From Gliomastix tumulicola (taxonomy: Eukaryota > Ascomycota > Sordariomycetes > Hypocreales > Bionectriaceae), in the NCBI GenBank assembly GCA_001599755.1, contig BCHX01000008.1, forward strand, positions 1 through 64,000: 64,000 nt of DNA, read 5' to 3'. The position numbers and the translations under genes are program-made. This document shows, one piece after another, positions 20,678 through 32,198 of the stretch (position 1 is its first letter; every line of letters starts with the position of its first letter). Below the pieces are notes generated by a model. The model worked only from the letters and a program-made list of their open reading frames with translations. It did no database searches and was not told the DNA's origin.

Positions 20678-21917
20678 TCTAGAGGGCTTGGTTGAGACAG
20701 TCCGCGGCTTCTTGGTGGCGACGAAGTGTTTTTGGGATGAGAGCGAGAGATGCTAGGGTGAAAACGATGTCTTTGGCGAGATTCACGGGTGATCTTTCTT
20801 CTTCGTGTTCGTATATACCTAGTGCTTGACGGCGGATGGCTTCCGCCTTGTCTTGATGTCACCGACTTCGTCTCCTCCTCTTTAACAGACACCTCTGACA
20901 CGACGACCTCAGCGCCCTCCATGACGGCACTCAACGACTCGGGTGTTACGTTTTCCTTGTTCGACTTGGGCTTTCCCGGGCAATCATGAGTCCCTGGCTG
21001 TAGTTTGATCGAGGAGGGCTTTGCTTTTGCACCCAGCTGCTGCTGTGCTGTGATGAGTATCCGTCGTGATAAGTGAGGAGACGCTTCATGAGCTGCTCGG
21101 CATCAGGACGCATCTCGAGCCTACTGAAGAGCCGAGACGCCAGTGCAGAATTCTAGAGGATTTCGGGATGAGAGACACCGAGGTTTTGGTGCCGCCAGTC
21201 CAGCACGTCTTGCGCAATGAGAAGAGCATCATGGCATTGGTGCGTTTCGTCGTAGGGAAAGACGAGCTTTGACGATTCTTCTCTGGACAGGTCTGAGCCA
21301 TTGAAGCCCACTGTCTGCGGTAGATTCAGTAGAACCTCCTACTGTATGATACTAAGAACTGCGGCCATCTCCTCCGCTTCCGTCGGCCTTGTCCTTCAAC
21401 AGATTAGTGGGCAGACGCTGCAGATCGTCGCGCTGCAGCACCAGGCAGTCATCTTCCTCGATCAGCTCGAGCACTTATCTTGGCTGCTCAGCGTTCACCA
21501 GAGCCTGAATCAGGTAGATACCTCGCCACATGTTGGCCGTCGACTAAGGATGTTCTGGAAAAGGTTGATCGAGTCCAAATCCACGCAGCGATTGTCGGCC
21601 CTTTAGCTAAACACGAGGTTAAGCGGTTGCCGCGAGCAGTTCGAGCTCAGCATCACCGAGGAACCCCCCCCCCCCCGCCCCGGATCAGGTCAAGACGATC
21701 CTGCCATGACCTATGAAGTGCATCTGTCGGGGCGAGGGTCTGTGGGTAGTGGCTGATCTCCTTTAGTATGGCTTTTTTGGCTGTGATGGACGGGCCCGAG
21801 ACGGTTGAGACAAACCCTTCACGGTTAAGATGAACCTTCTGTGAGCATTAGCACTAGACGTGAGCTCGTGCTGCAGAGTTGGTTATGTCTCCTTCTTCAT
21901 CCCAAGTACTAGCGACT
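20678..21917. other. Gene-free stretch with fragmentary frames
   Basis: No recognisable gene. Short frames on both strands around 20790-21720 may be remnants, since none has a domain. A poly-C run lies near 21665-21678, a common place for sequencing error. Confidence 0.45.
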
Positions 21918-22085
21918 TACTGTATAAAATTAATAATTTTATAATTATAATTATAAAGCTAAAAATATAAATTATAATAATATGTAAAATATAATTATAA
22001 TAATTAATTCTCTATTTACTTAATTAAGTTACTTCTACTCTTTAAGATAAGCTTAAAGCCTAGCCCTTTATACTCTAATAGCGTC
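21918..22085. repeat. AT-rich, RIP-like island
   Basis: Nearly pure A/T with frequent TpA and ATAATTATAAT runs, ending within a few bases of the beta-galactosidase stop codon. It resembles the islands at 1-1320 and 3345-3483. Confidence 0.65.
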
Positions 22086-23842
22086 TTAATTCTCACCATC
22101 CTCCCTTAAAGCATAGACCTCCACCTCCGCGATCCTCGTCCTCGCTGGAATAGTAACACAAATCGGATACCCTCCATAGTCAGGATCCTCGCCAGGCATA
22201 ATCACGAACCTCCCGCTACGCGTCTCATCTCCGTTCAAAAATCTCAATGTCTCCAGCTCACCAGTTTCCTCGTCGACAACCCTCTTCTCCTGGAAAGACG
22301 CGATCCCGGTAAAGGGCTTAGTGACTTCATCCTTGGGCGTGAAGATGACTTGAAACCCCTCGCCAATGAGGAGGAATTTGTCCCCTCCTTTGTGAATAAC
22401 CATTCCGAACCCGGGTCCAGGACGTCCGAAAACGAAGGAGCGTTCAACGCGGAGGTTCCATTCTCCGAAGGCGTGCTGGAAAGGGGGACAAACTTCTTCT
22501 GCGGTCTGGCCATCTTTCAATTCATCGAAGAAAAAGCCGACTGACTTGCCTGGCTCGCGCTGAGCTGCAAGTACGTGCGCGCGAGTCTGCTTCAAGAGCG
22601 TATAGTGTTTTCGGAATGGATTTTCCGAGAGAGACAGCGTGTCAATACCAAAGGGTGCCGTGCCGAGCGCGGCATACGTGCCATACGCAGCCCAGATACG
22701 ACGAGCGCCGTATTCATCTCTTCGTTGCTCAGGAATGAACAGTGGCTGATTCCTATGACGATACTTGGCACAGGAACTCGTGTACTCATTGAGGTAAACG
22801 TCCGGCGCAATGAAGTCAAGCGCCGGAGCAAACGTCTGCCAGATATCCAACGTGTTGGCAACACCGCCGCCCGAGGGATATTGGCCTGGAGCACCGCCGC
22901 CGGCAACAACGACACCCTTAAAGTTAAGGTCCTTGTCCTCGCCCTTGTAGTTTTGCCAGACGTTGGCGAACAAAGGTATGTCGTATACGGCTTTTCCCGC
23001 GGCGGCGATGCCGTTGACGTAGTGGGAGAAGTGGTATGCCATGAAGAGCTCGTCAGTCTGCTCGTTTGTGCCGAAGACGGACGGCCATGAGGTGTTGTCT
23101 GTGGAAGACTGGCTGCGAAAGATGGATAGATTCTCCTTGAGGGTAGGGTGTAAGTTCTCCCAGTCATTGCTAAATAGATCTAGCAAATCCTGTGGAACAG
23201 GGGCGTCAAACTTTTCGTTGGCAGCAGGCTGGTTATCTCTCGAGTCGCCCCGGATGCCAACTTCATTTTCGACTTGTACCATGATCACCGTGCCTTGCTC
23301 GCCATCGACTTCCTTGAGATGTTGCATGAAGGTTTTGAAGGCCTTAAGATCGGCTTGTTGAATCTCTGGATAAAAAATTGATGTTGCGTCGAGGATGCCA
23401 AGTTTGCCGGCTGCTTGACGGGCTTTGGCTCGGGGGAAGCGTTTTTGGTCTTTCTTCACCCATTTGGGAGCGTATGTAGACAAAGCTACACTGGTGTCAA
23501 CGCAGTTGGCCATCGGCCCTGCACAATTTGTCTCTTACCGTTCTTGAATGAACCGAACCAAAGCAACACCAGCCTGATGCCATTGGACCTAGCATCTCGG
23601 ATAACTTCATCAAGCTGGTCAAACTTGAAGGTGCCCTCCTCAGGCTCAATTTGCTCCCAAGTGACAGGTCCCAAGGCAGTGTTGATACTGGCATCAGCGA
23701 GCTTCTTCCAACTCTCGCGCATAAACTCTGCATTCGAGAGGCTGGAGTTTTGGAGTTCGCCGGCGAGGGCTAGGAAGGGTTTGCCGTCGACGATGAGCTG
23801 TTTGCCATTCGGCGTGCTTTTGAGGTAAGACGCAGGCGGCAT
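22086..23842 (-). CDS. GH35-type beta-galactosidase (DUF5597-like C-terminal region)
   Basis: Exons 23842-23539 and 23485-22086 with a 53-bp intron (gtaagag to gtgtag) give 567 residues. The intron was placed so that WFGSFKN joins STYAPKW, the usual family continuity. Acid/base Glu176 lies in VQVENEVG (171-178), and the nucleophile candidate is Glu in PLFIPEQRRD, as in clan GH-A. No obvious signal peptide follows ATG 23842; an in-frame ATG 21 codons upstream would add a weakly hydrophobic leader, so the location is uncertain. It hydrolyses terminal beta-galactosides. It is divergent from an MFS sugar porter and 3.3 kb from a Zn2Cys6 factor, together a plausible galactoside-use module. Its 3' end touches an AT island, but the C terminus looks complete. 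Confidence 0.88.
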
Positions 23843-24984
23843 TGTGTACAGAATCTGGCAAGAGAAAACCAGCAACTTGATTTTGTGATGAAAGGAATAG
23901 ATCATAGTCCCTGGTTTGCGCGCGCCTGCTACAGTGTTTTATAGTCTGCCAATCTCCGACCATCGGCCTACGTCGGATGGCTTTCTCCTGGAACCCGCGT
24001 TCTGCAAAGCGCATGAAACCCTGGATGTCGGCGTTTGAACCAATCATCTCAATCAAAGTCCGCAATGATCGGATTTGGTCCGCTCTCCGCTGAAAACGTG
24101 CTTGGAATGACCAATCAATTTGCTTCTACTCCAAGCTCACGATGTTGAGAGGGTCTGCCAACATCCATCTTGGCGAGGGTTCGGCAGGAACAGCGAGAGT
24201 AAGCTCACCCTACTTGACTTAGTCGCGTATACTTCCTAACTGCTGACTGTATACTACACATCTACTTCAACAGACTCTTATTCAAACCAGTAGTTTCGTG
24301 TAGAAGTAAGTACCCGTAGTTCTTTTCCCTCCTAGTACAGTCCTTGGGCTCGTTTGACTCGCATGACTCGCGTGTGGAGGAAATGGGGCAACGGCGGTCT
24401 TTCAGCCAATAAGACTCTTACAACTCCGACAAATGCAGAGACCAATAACTTGGCGTTGATGTGTATTTTGCTCCACCGACTTCGGGCGGAGGCGCCACGG
24501 GCACGGCCTGCTTCGTCACTCCTCAATTTCTCCTTAAAAATGGGGGATGGGCAGCGTGGGTGAATGCCCTCGACAAACTCCTATTCGTGCGCCTAGGATA
24601 TTATTGACTTTCACTAACAGTGTCTAACCAAATTTAAGCTGGGCTGTGCGGCTCAGAGGGAAGGCCTCGGCAAAGAATCCGAGGATATTGGGGAATGGGG
24701 AAAATCCTGGTCAGTCGGAGTCCTGAATCTCCCATTGGTTCATACTGCGATACTCCCCCAAAGGCTTGCTTCCCCTTTGGAAACCCCCGCACGCACCGGC
24801 AACCTGGACCCGGGGGAGGGTCCGAGGAATCAATCTGGACTCGGTCTCTGGGGCGGGCGCGTTTTTGGGGCTTCTCTCAGCTCTAGTCTGTATAAAAGAC
24901 ATAGCGAGAGCCATCGCTCTTCTCGATGCCACCCACCCTAAGCCTCAGAGTTCGACACTGTTCTTGTTTCACCATTAGTTAGCC
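23843..24984. promoter_or_regulatory. Divergent promoter region, beta-galactosidase / sugar porter
   Basis: 1.1 kb between the two divergent start codons with no gene. It includes the inverted repeat CCTCGGCAAAGAATCCGAGG (24665-24684), a CGG-N8-CCG arrangement, and a CGG-N7-CCG at 24070-24082. Zn2Cys6 dimers commonly bind paired CGG triplets, and such a regulator lies next door. That the neighbour binds here is inference. Confidence 0.5.
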
Positions 24985-26859
24985 ATGGACGACAAGCAGC
25001 ACAACATGGAAAACTGTGAAAACCTCGAGAAGGCACCGGGCGGTCACGGTGTCACCAGACTTGAGGTTCCCGACGTGACATGGTGGCGACACGCAGGTCT
25101 CGTTCGACTCTATTCCATGTTGCCCATTCTCTTCGTTGCTTCGACGATCAAGGGTTATGATGGCAGTCTTTTGAACGGGCTTCAAACAATGGAACCTTGG
25201 CGAGAGTGTAGGTACCCGTGGATTCAGCATTTTGCAACCGCAGCCCACTAAGAAGAGATACAGACTTCGACAGACCTACTGGTGCTACATTGGGCTTGTT
25301 CACGGCTATTTTGAACATTGGTTCCTTCTGCGCCCTTCCCATTGGTAAGAGGAAGCCCTTTGTTGTGGTCCAGAACGAGTTTAACGAAAGTCAGCGCCTT
25401 ACATTGCTGATAGTTGGGGACGCAAGTGGTGCGTCGCCGGAGGCAATGTCGTTATTCTTCTGGGTGCAATTCTTCAAATCGTTCCAGGCGTCAACCGTGG
25501 CATGTTCCTCGGCGGAAGATTCCTCGTCGGAATGGGGTAAGTTCTAAATTCAAGTCCAAGAAAACACATGCTTCAGAAGTTGACGGTTTTCGAAAGCTCC
25601 AACATCTCCGAAGCCGCCGCACCAGTTCTCATCGCTGAATTAGCCCATCCTCAACACAGGGGCAAAGTCTCGACAATGTTCAATACCCTGTGGTATCTTG
25701 GTTCTATCCTCGCCGCTTGGACTGTCTTTGGCACTATCAAATACCAGACATCTGTAGCATGGAGAGTGCCTGTTGCTATGCAGGCAGCACTTCCTCTTTT
25801 CCAATTGGTCTTTGTGTGGTTGCTGCCCGAGAGTCCTCGCTGGCTCATTTCGCAGGATAGGGGCGAAGAAGCGCTCCAGATTTTGATGAAGGTATTTCGA
25901 GATCTTTGTGTGTTCCGCAGTATGCGTTGAAGCTTACGTTTTTCTTTTCTTTTCTTTTTTTTTTTTTTAGTACCACGCTCGCGACGAACGAGACCACGAC
26001 TTCGTCCAAAACGAATACGCTGAAGTTCGCGAAACCCTCCGCCTGGAGAAGCTGTACTCCAAACAAGGCTGGACTGTTCTCCTAAAGACCAAGGGCAACA
26101 GAAAACGCGTCGCACTCATCCTCATGACGGCGTTCTTCTCCCAATGTTCAGGCAACGGACTCGTTTCGTACTACATCCACTCTATTCTGACCAGTATCGG
26201 CATCACCAACCCAACCGAGCAATCGCTCATCAACGGCGGTCTGCAAATATGGTCTCTCCTGGTGGCTTTGACCTTCTCTCTCATGGTCGACCGCATGGGC
26301 CGACGAAGACTGTTCCTTGTAGCAGCGGTCGGTATGCTCATTACCTTCAGCATCTGGACCGCCTGCTCAGCCGTATACGCACAAACCGGCAACACTCGAG
26401 CCGGCAGCGCCGTCATCGCCATGATCTTTTGCTTTTACGGCGTGGCAGGTCTGGCATGGCCGGGACTGACGATTGGCTATCCGACGGAGATTCTGCCATA
26501 TAGTATCCGGGCCAAGGGCGTGAGCTTGACGTTTGCTTCGACCGCAGCGGCGAGCATTCTGAACCAGTATGTCAATCCAATCGGATTGCAGAGCTTGGCT
26601 TGGAGGTATTATTTTGTGTATATTGCGATCTTGGTGATTGAGGTTGCGTGTATCTACTTCCTGTTCCCAGAGACGAAAGGTGAGCTATTCCATTCGACCG
26701 CGCATGACGATGTTGCTGACCGTATCAGGATATTCGTTGGAGGACTTGGCCGTTATTTTTGATGGTGAGGCGGCAAATGTGGCGGGCAAAGAAAGTTTTG
26801 CAGGTGGCAAGGTTCTCGAGAACACTGTGCATGTTGAAGATGACAAAGACTTGAAGTAA
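24985..26859 (+). CDS. MFS sugar porter (lactose/hexose transporter-like)
   Basis: Six exons: 24985-25207, 25264-25344, 25395-25536, 25597-25891, 25971-26679, 26729-26859; phase closes to 526 residues. Introns are 49-79 bp, one with a long T-run before its acceptor. Family landmarks in order: GYDGSLLNGLQ in helix 1, PTGATLGLF, the DSWGRKW loop, LPESPRWLI mid-protein, DRMGRRRLF, and FPETKGYSLEDLAVIFD at the end. Twelve membrane helices are expected in the plasma membrane, driving proton-coupled sugar uptake. Adjacency to a GH35 enzyme and a Zn2Cys6 regulator favours a galactoside or its sugar product as substrate (inference). Confidence 0.92.
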
Positions 26860-26895
26860 GGGGCGCAACAATTTCTTGTGCTTTGACAACTTCGG

Positions 26896-28561
26896 TCACT
26901 CCAGCAAGTTAGTTAGCGCATCGTTCGTCACCCGACCACGCTCTACAAGCCTTTGATGTGGCGACGGCAAGTCCTCGGTCAAGGTCGAGCCAAATTGGAA
27001 AGGGGATGGCTTCGCCTCCAGGGGCAGCGAGTGCTCCAACAGAAACCGGACCATCCACCGATCAACCTTGTGAGTTGGCGGAGAAAGCGATAGCAAACAA
27101 ACATTCTGAAATGTGAACAGCCGTTCAATCTACATACAGTGTTAGCGTGGGCTCATCAGTGAAACCCGAAATTGACCTACCGTTCGTTCCATACTCACGG
27201 GCCAGTACTTCCGCAGCTCGATAAGACTTTCGAAATTCGAACTTAGGCTGGCTCTTGCATCTGCGAGCTCGTGTTCTTCTCCAAAGAGGAGCGTGTGAAG
27301 TAGGACTGCCGACGAGACCATGGCCATTTGTCCGACGGTGGTGTAGACGGCTTCGCATCTGGGGGTTTCCCTAGCTGCTTTCAGGAGGATGCTGCAGGCT
27401 GAAGCGTGCTTCTTGCAGCGATCCACGCGAGCTTGATTGCACCCAGAATGTCCTTCATGTGAGTCCAGGCTGTGGAAGTACAGCAAAGTTGAGTAGTGAT
27501 GGTGTCCAAGGTGCAGAGCGACGAACTGCCCTCCGGTCCCTCTCTGTGCGTGCTTGCGCAGATTGGTGTCGTTGAACTTGATATGCGACGGAAGCATGTC
27601 CTCCCATGAAGCTAGCTCTCGCCCAAGCTCGTGACTAGCAGCTTCGACTTGCCTGTCCCCGATGGCGTCACCCGCTATGCTCTGATTCAGGTCCTGTATC
27701 GGCCCGAACAAGCGAACAAGGCTGACCATGTGAGCCCATAGTCCAGGATTCCAAGTCATTGAGACACTAGAGGAGGGATCAAGATGCTGGAAGAAATGTT
27801 CATCCATTGGAAGACCGGGGTGCCGTACCGTGTCGACAATTTGTCGGGGCAGAGCGAGTCGCGCAGAGGACCACATGTCGTTCATGAAGAGAGACCACCA
27901 GACTCGTCGCTTGACCTCTTGCTCGACTAAACTCCCGGAAGAGTCTTCCACATTCAGTTGGAGGATCATGGCCATCCTGTTGGCGATACCTAACAAGCGT
28001 GAGATGGCATTTTTTGACCTGATTTAATATGTGCCTCTTACCGCTGTAGAGCGCTTCGGATGTCGCATTTGACTCGGCTGCTGCCAGTGAGCTGATCAAC
28101 AGCGCTGTCTGAACAGCTTCAAGACACACATCCTCAATAGCAGCATTGAGAAGCCTCTTTGCTTCCGCCGTGAACTCGGCCTCCCTTGCCTTCACATCTG
28201 GATCATGATGAAATCGACACCCAAAACTGCATATGGCACACAGCAGTGGTTTGTTCAGCGTTCCATCAGTGAGATGTTGCTGAAGGGAAGTCTTGTGAAA
28301 AAGACTGTGCGGCCTATCGTGGACGTAGTAGAAGTAGAGTTCCAAGAGTTCCGAAGCCGTCTGTTTTGAGACAGCTACTTCAGAGTGAGCCGCCTTGTCG
28401 GGCTTCGCTTTGATTTCGGCAGGGCGTTGAGAGGATCGTGGAATGGTGTAGGAGCAGGGAGTGGATTTCTGGCGGCATTGGGCGCAGGGTTTGCCGTACT
28501 CAACTAGGGAGCATTTCTTCTTTGTTGTTCGGCATTGGAGGCACGCTTTTGGTGTCCGCAT
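26896..28561 (-). CDS. Zn2Cys6 transcription factor of the galactoside module
   Basis: Exons 28561-28042, 27989-27199 and 27129-26896 give 514 residues. The binuclear zinc cluster is at the very N terminus: C7, C10, C17, C26, C29, C36, with basic TTKKK between. The rest is the fungal middle-homology region, with helices such as EVKRRVWWSLFMNDMW. Intron donors are gtaaga and gtgagt. It is convergent with the sugar porter, only 36 bp apart, so the two 3' ends are tightly packed. The likely job is pathway-specific activation of the porter and GH35 genes, which is inferred from position. Confidence 0.9.
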
Positions 28562-29312
28562 GGTGTGTTATGCTCTTCTGCAATAATTTGGTTATGCTAA
28601 GGAGTAATCAAATTGTTACTGAGGGTGGCGTGGGCCGGCATGCAAGACCAAGGGCGGGTGCCGAGAGGGTCCAGGTCACGACCAAGGGAAAAGAAGAAAA
28701 AAGAGCCAAGGGGTTCGGAAGGAGAGGGAAGAGAGAGAAGTCAGGAAACGGTGAGAGGGGAGGGATATATAAGGCGGGGGGATATTATAGGGCGCTTCGG
28801 TAGGACGCTAAACCCAAAAAGGCGACAGCACGTTCTCGACGACTACTGATGAAATGAAATTGATAATCACGGCCGCAGGCAGGAAAAGGAGTACAAAATC
28901 TACGAGTATGCCACGAAAAATAACGCACACGCCCTACAGCAGCAGCAGCCTTCTCCAGCGGCCCCTACGAAGAGCTCAATAAGGCTGTTTCTTTGGCCAG
29001 GGGCGAGCGGTTACTCGCTACACGTACGAATAACCGGTCATAGGCGGCAGCGCGTGTTCTTTTGCAAATATTCCTACCATTCCAGGCACGCGGCTACCCT
29101 CGAGAACCTGCTAGCCACGGTTGCAGGAGATGAACGAGGCATTGACACGATAGGCACGCATGGGTCTTCACCCATGATGTCAGGATGGTGCACAAGGGCC
29201 AGTGGACCACGCCATGGGGCTCAAGAGACAGTTGAATACTCTAGGTAGGCTCTTCGCAGGCATGTGTAGCTGATCTTTATCCATCGCGAGCAAGCCGTCC
29301 AGAGTCCGATAA
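28562..29312. other. Intergenic, no gene seen
   Basis: Purine-rich DNA near 28670-28770 (ggaaaagaag, gagagggaag) followed by ordinary sequence. No gene, tRNA or repeat recognised. It holds the promoter of the zinc-cluster gene to the left. Confidence 0.5.
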
Positions 29313-31676
29313 TTAGCGTTCCTCCAAGTCCCAGCCCATGGCAGCCCAGTTGAGCTGAGTCAAGTTTGCGTCAGCTGCCATGCCGAGACTGGCAGATAAA
29401 TCAGCCTGCCAATCCATCCCGTATTGAAGAGAATCCGCGAATTCCACCGGTCCCCAGTCGAGGTCTCCGCCGCCAGCAGCAGTGCTAGCACTCGTGTCGC
29501 CACCTGCTGGAGCGACCCCTGCAGCACGACGCTCTTGTTGAGCCATGCTGCCATCCTCGGCCCAACCTGACAGTGAAGATGACCTAGCTGCGTGAATAGC
29601 TGACACGATGGGTGGCGGCGTCGGTGGAGGAAGCTTAGACTCGATGCTGGTGCCACTGCCCCTGGGAGAGGCCATCAATCGGGCATCCCACGCCATGAGG
29701 ATGAGATTTGCCAGGCTCCTGAAGCGAGGGTTGTCTGCGTCGGTCACCAGACGGAACCGCGCGTCGTAGTTTGCTCCCAAGACATCCCACGCCCGTGCGG
29801 AATGGGCGCTGAGGGGCCGCATCCTGAGGTCGAATATAACGTGGATATAGCCAGGAAGAGGGAAGTACAGACGGTGGTACCAGTCGTAGCGCTTCAGGCG
29901 CGTGCAGCCTGCCACCTTGGTGTCGTTCTCGAGGTAGGAAAATGCGAAGCCAAGGGCAGTATCTCGCTGTGCGTCTGTTAGATTCGGGCCTAGGCCCCCT
30001 TGCTTCGAGTAGTGTTCCATCAGCTGATATCGCGCGAGTCTCGTACGACAAGTCCACTTGGCCATGCAATGGTCCGGGTTCTCCGCGTCACAGCTCTTGA
30101 GGAACCTTTCCTCCATCATTGCCTCCAAATCAGACAGGCTGACCTTGTCGGCCAATCCCTTGAATGCTGGGCCGGAAAAGTCTAAGTAGAAAGACGTACG
30201 CCTAATCACATCCATAAAGCTCGCATGCGAGGCGGCAAACAGAGCCTCACTCGGCTTAGCTTGGCTTGAAGCCGCCGGTAACTCTTTCATGTCTGGCCAC
30301 AGCTCCGAGTCATTCACGTTGAGCGGGGGTTTGCAATCCCACGCTGGCGAGAGTCCCATATTCTTGTAATCAGCCAACTCGCCGATACGTGCATCAAAGA
30401 GCGCCAGCGCCCACCAGAGGCGTCTACGCATCTCAATCTCAAAGGGAGGGAGTTTGGCCGAAGCTGCCTCGCTATGGAGGCCCATACGCATAGCGATGCG
30501 CATTGTAACGCCGAGCGTGGCTGACAGGGCTCGAGGGTCCGCGGCGAGGCCAATGGAGAGCTATAGATGTCTAGTCAGTAGAGTAGCCAAGAGTCTTCAT
30601 TCGCTAATGAGAGGAGATCAGGTGCCATACAAGATAGAGCAGCTGGGCAGTTAGACAATCTCGTTCCACTGTCCGTAGATAGCCGCAGTTGGCGAGTGCA
30701 TTCTGACAGCCAAGCTGATATCTGGAGAGAATTTCATCCCTTGGCGACTTGAAAATAGTCATGGACTCGTCTTCTGTCAAGGTTTGTGCCGCAACGCAGT
30801 AGATGCCGAACAGCAACGCTTCGAAGGATGGATCGAGTCTAGTGAAGTCGCCCACAGCCTCGATTACGCGCGGCTGGAGACTTGGTGTGTGCGTCATCTT
30901 GAGCACCGTGTTGACATTGTCTAGATAGATCTGCCACAGTCGAAGAGCCTCGGCAGGAGTTGGATGCAGACTTCGGGTGCTGACGCTGGACTTGTTCAGG
31001 CCGAAGAATAGATGGTCATTGTTGTCATACAGACCATCCCACTGCTGGCGGGCTGAGACTTGCTTGGCTATGTCGTTGGGAGGGTCATTCGGGGCTTTTG
31101 ATATTTGGAACTATCGCCTGTTTATCAGTAACCAAAGAGTGAAAAGTAAACAACGTGCGTCGTACCCCTTGCTTCATCGTGTCCCAGAAGTCCTTCAGGC
31201 TGCGTCAAGTCAGTATGGTCTTGCATGCCCCTGATAATTATGCTCGTTTGAGAGAGTGCTTACTCAATCTCGCTTTCACTTCCCAGTCCATCACGATGTG
31301 TTTCGTTCTCCTCGTGCCCCGACTTGGCAGTGCTCTTTTTGTCACGATACGAACGCAGGGTCGCATTGGGGTCCCTATGCATGGGCTCAAACTCGATGCT
31401 GTGATCTCGCAGCAGGTCTTCGTACTTGTGAAGACGGTCCAGGAGCGCTCTTTCTGGGAACCGAGGCCGCCGCTGCCGAGGTCCCAGTGCAGCAGCGGGC
31501 ACGCACTCTGAGCCGGAGTGGATGCATTGAGAGCAGGGGAAGCGCCTCTCGCACTTGATCTTGCGCTGCTGGCACAGCACACAAGCTAGAATTCGCCTCG
31601 GAGGGTGTGATTCTTCGGGAGATGCGCCTGAGCTCTCGGGTGTTGGCTGGATCCCGTCCATGGTCTTGGGGTTCAT
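29313..31676 (-). CDS. Zn2Cys6 transcription factor with fungal-specific middle domain
   Basis: Four exons: 31676-31264, 31199-31166, 31110-30631, 30560-29313, total 724 residues in phase. Exon 2 is only 34 bp. Zinc-cluster cysteines are C32, C35, C42, C48, C51 and C58. The following region has the classic order LWQIYLDNVNTVLKM, then DPSFEALLFGIYCVA, then MRMGLHSEAAS and RRRLWWALALFD, all marks of the fungal transcription-factor domain. The tail is Gly/Ala/Ser-rich and acidic, possibly an activation domain. It is divergent from the DHA2-type porter 0.5 kb away and likely regulates it (inference). Confidence 0.9.
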
Positions 31677-32198
31677 AATGACTCTGAGGGGATGAGAAAG
31701 GGAGCAATCTGAGAGCTGATGGTGATGAACTGATTTGGGGAGCGAGCAAGCAGGGTTCGCTAATGCCCCATTGTTGATTGGGGGCGCTTCCCTCTGCATA
31801 TAGAACTACACAAGTTATCTGCATAACTGGTGATTTTATGTCCGTCGTCAAGCTCCGATAGATGAATAGCCCCGAGATACCGCACCAGGAAGATGGCAAT
31901 AGCGAGGATTTGCAACTAAGCCTCTTGGACATTCGGCAGTCGATCCACTCGTCCGGGGTTTTCTATTTCCCGGCACGCAAGTGAGGCGCGTCCCACGGAA
32001 ATGTCTGTCCCCCGAGCTCTGCAGCAATTCGGGGATGTGTGCAAGACTCCGGACACTGCGATGACCTTAGGTGATCATTATAAAGTAAGCTCGAGGGCCA
32101 GGCAATAATGGACCAGGCCATGATGTCTCGGTTTCCAGCTAAAACTGGCGAAACACTGATGTTTGTGCACTCTTACACTTGACTCTATTTTATTCACG
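31677..32198. promoter_or_regulatory. Divergent promoter region, Zn2Cys6 factor / MFS efflux porter
   Basis: 522 bp with no gene. It contains several CGG triplets, including ccggggt and ccggaca around 31950-32055, but no clear inverted pair. A tattataaag-like core lies near 32077-32086. Confidence 0.35.

Noticed and set aside
23519..23538. A 20-bp intron in the beta-galactosidase gene
   Set aside because: Implausibly short; the 53-bp alternative restores family continuity at the join.
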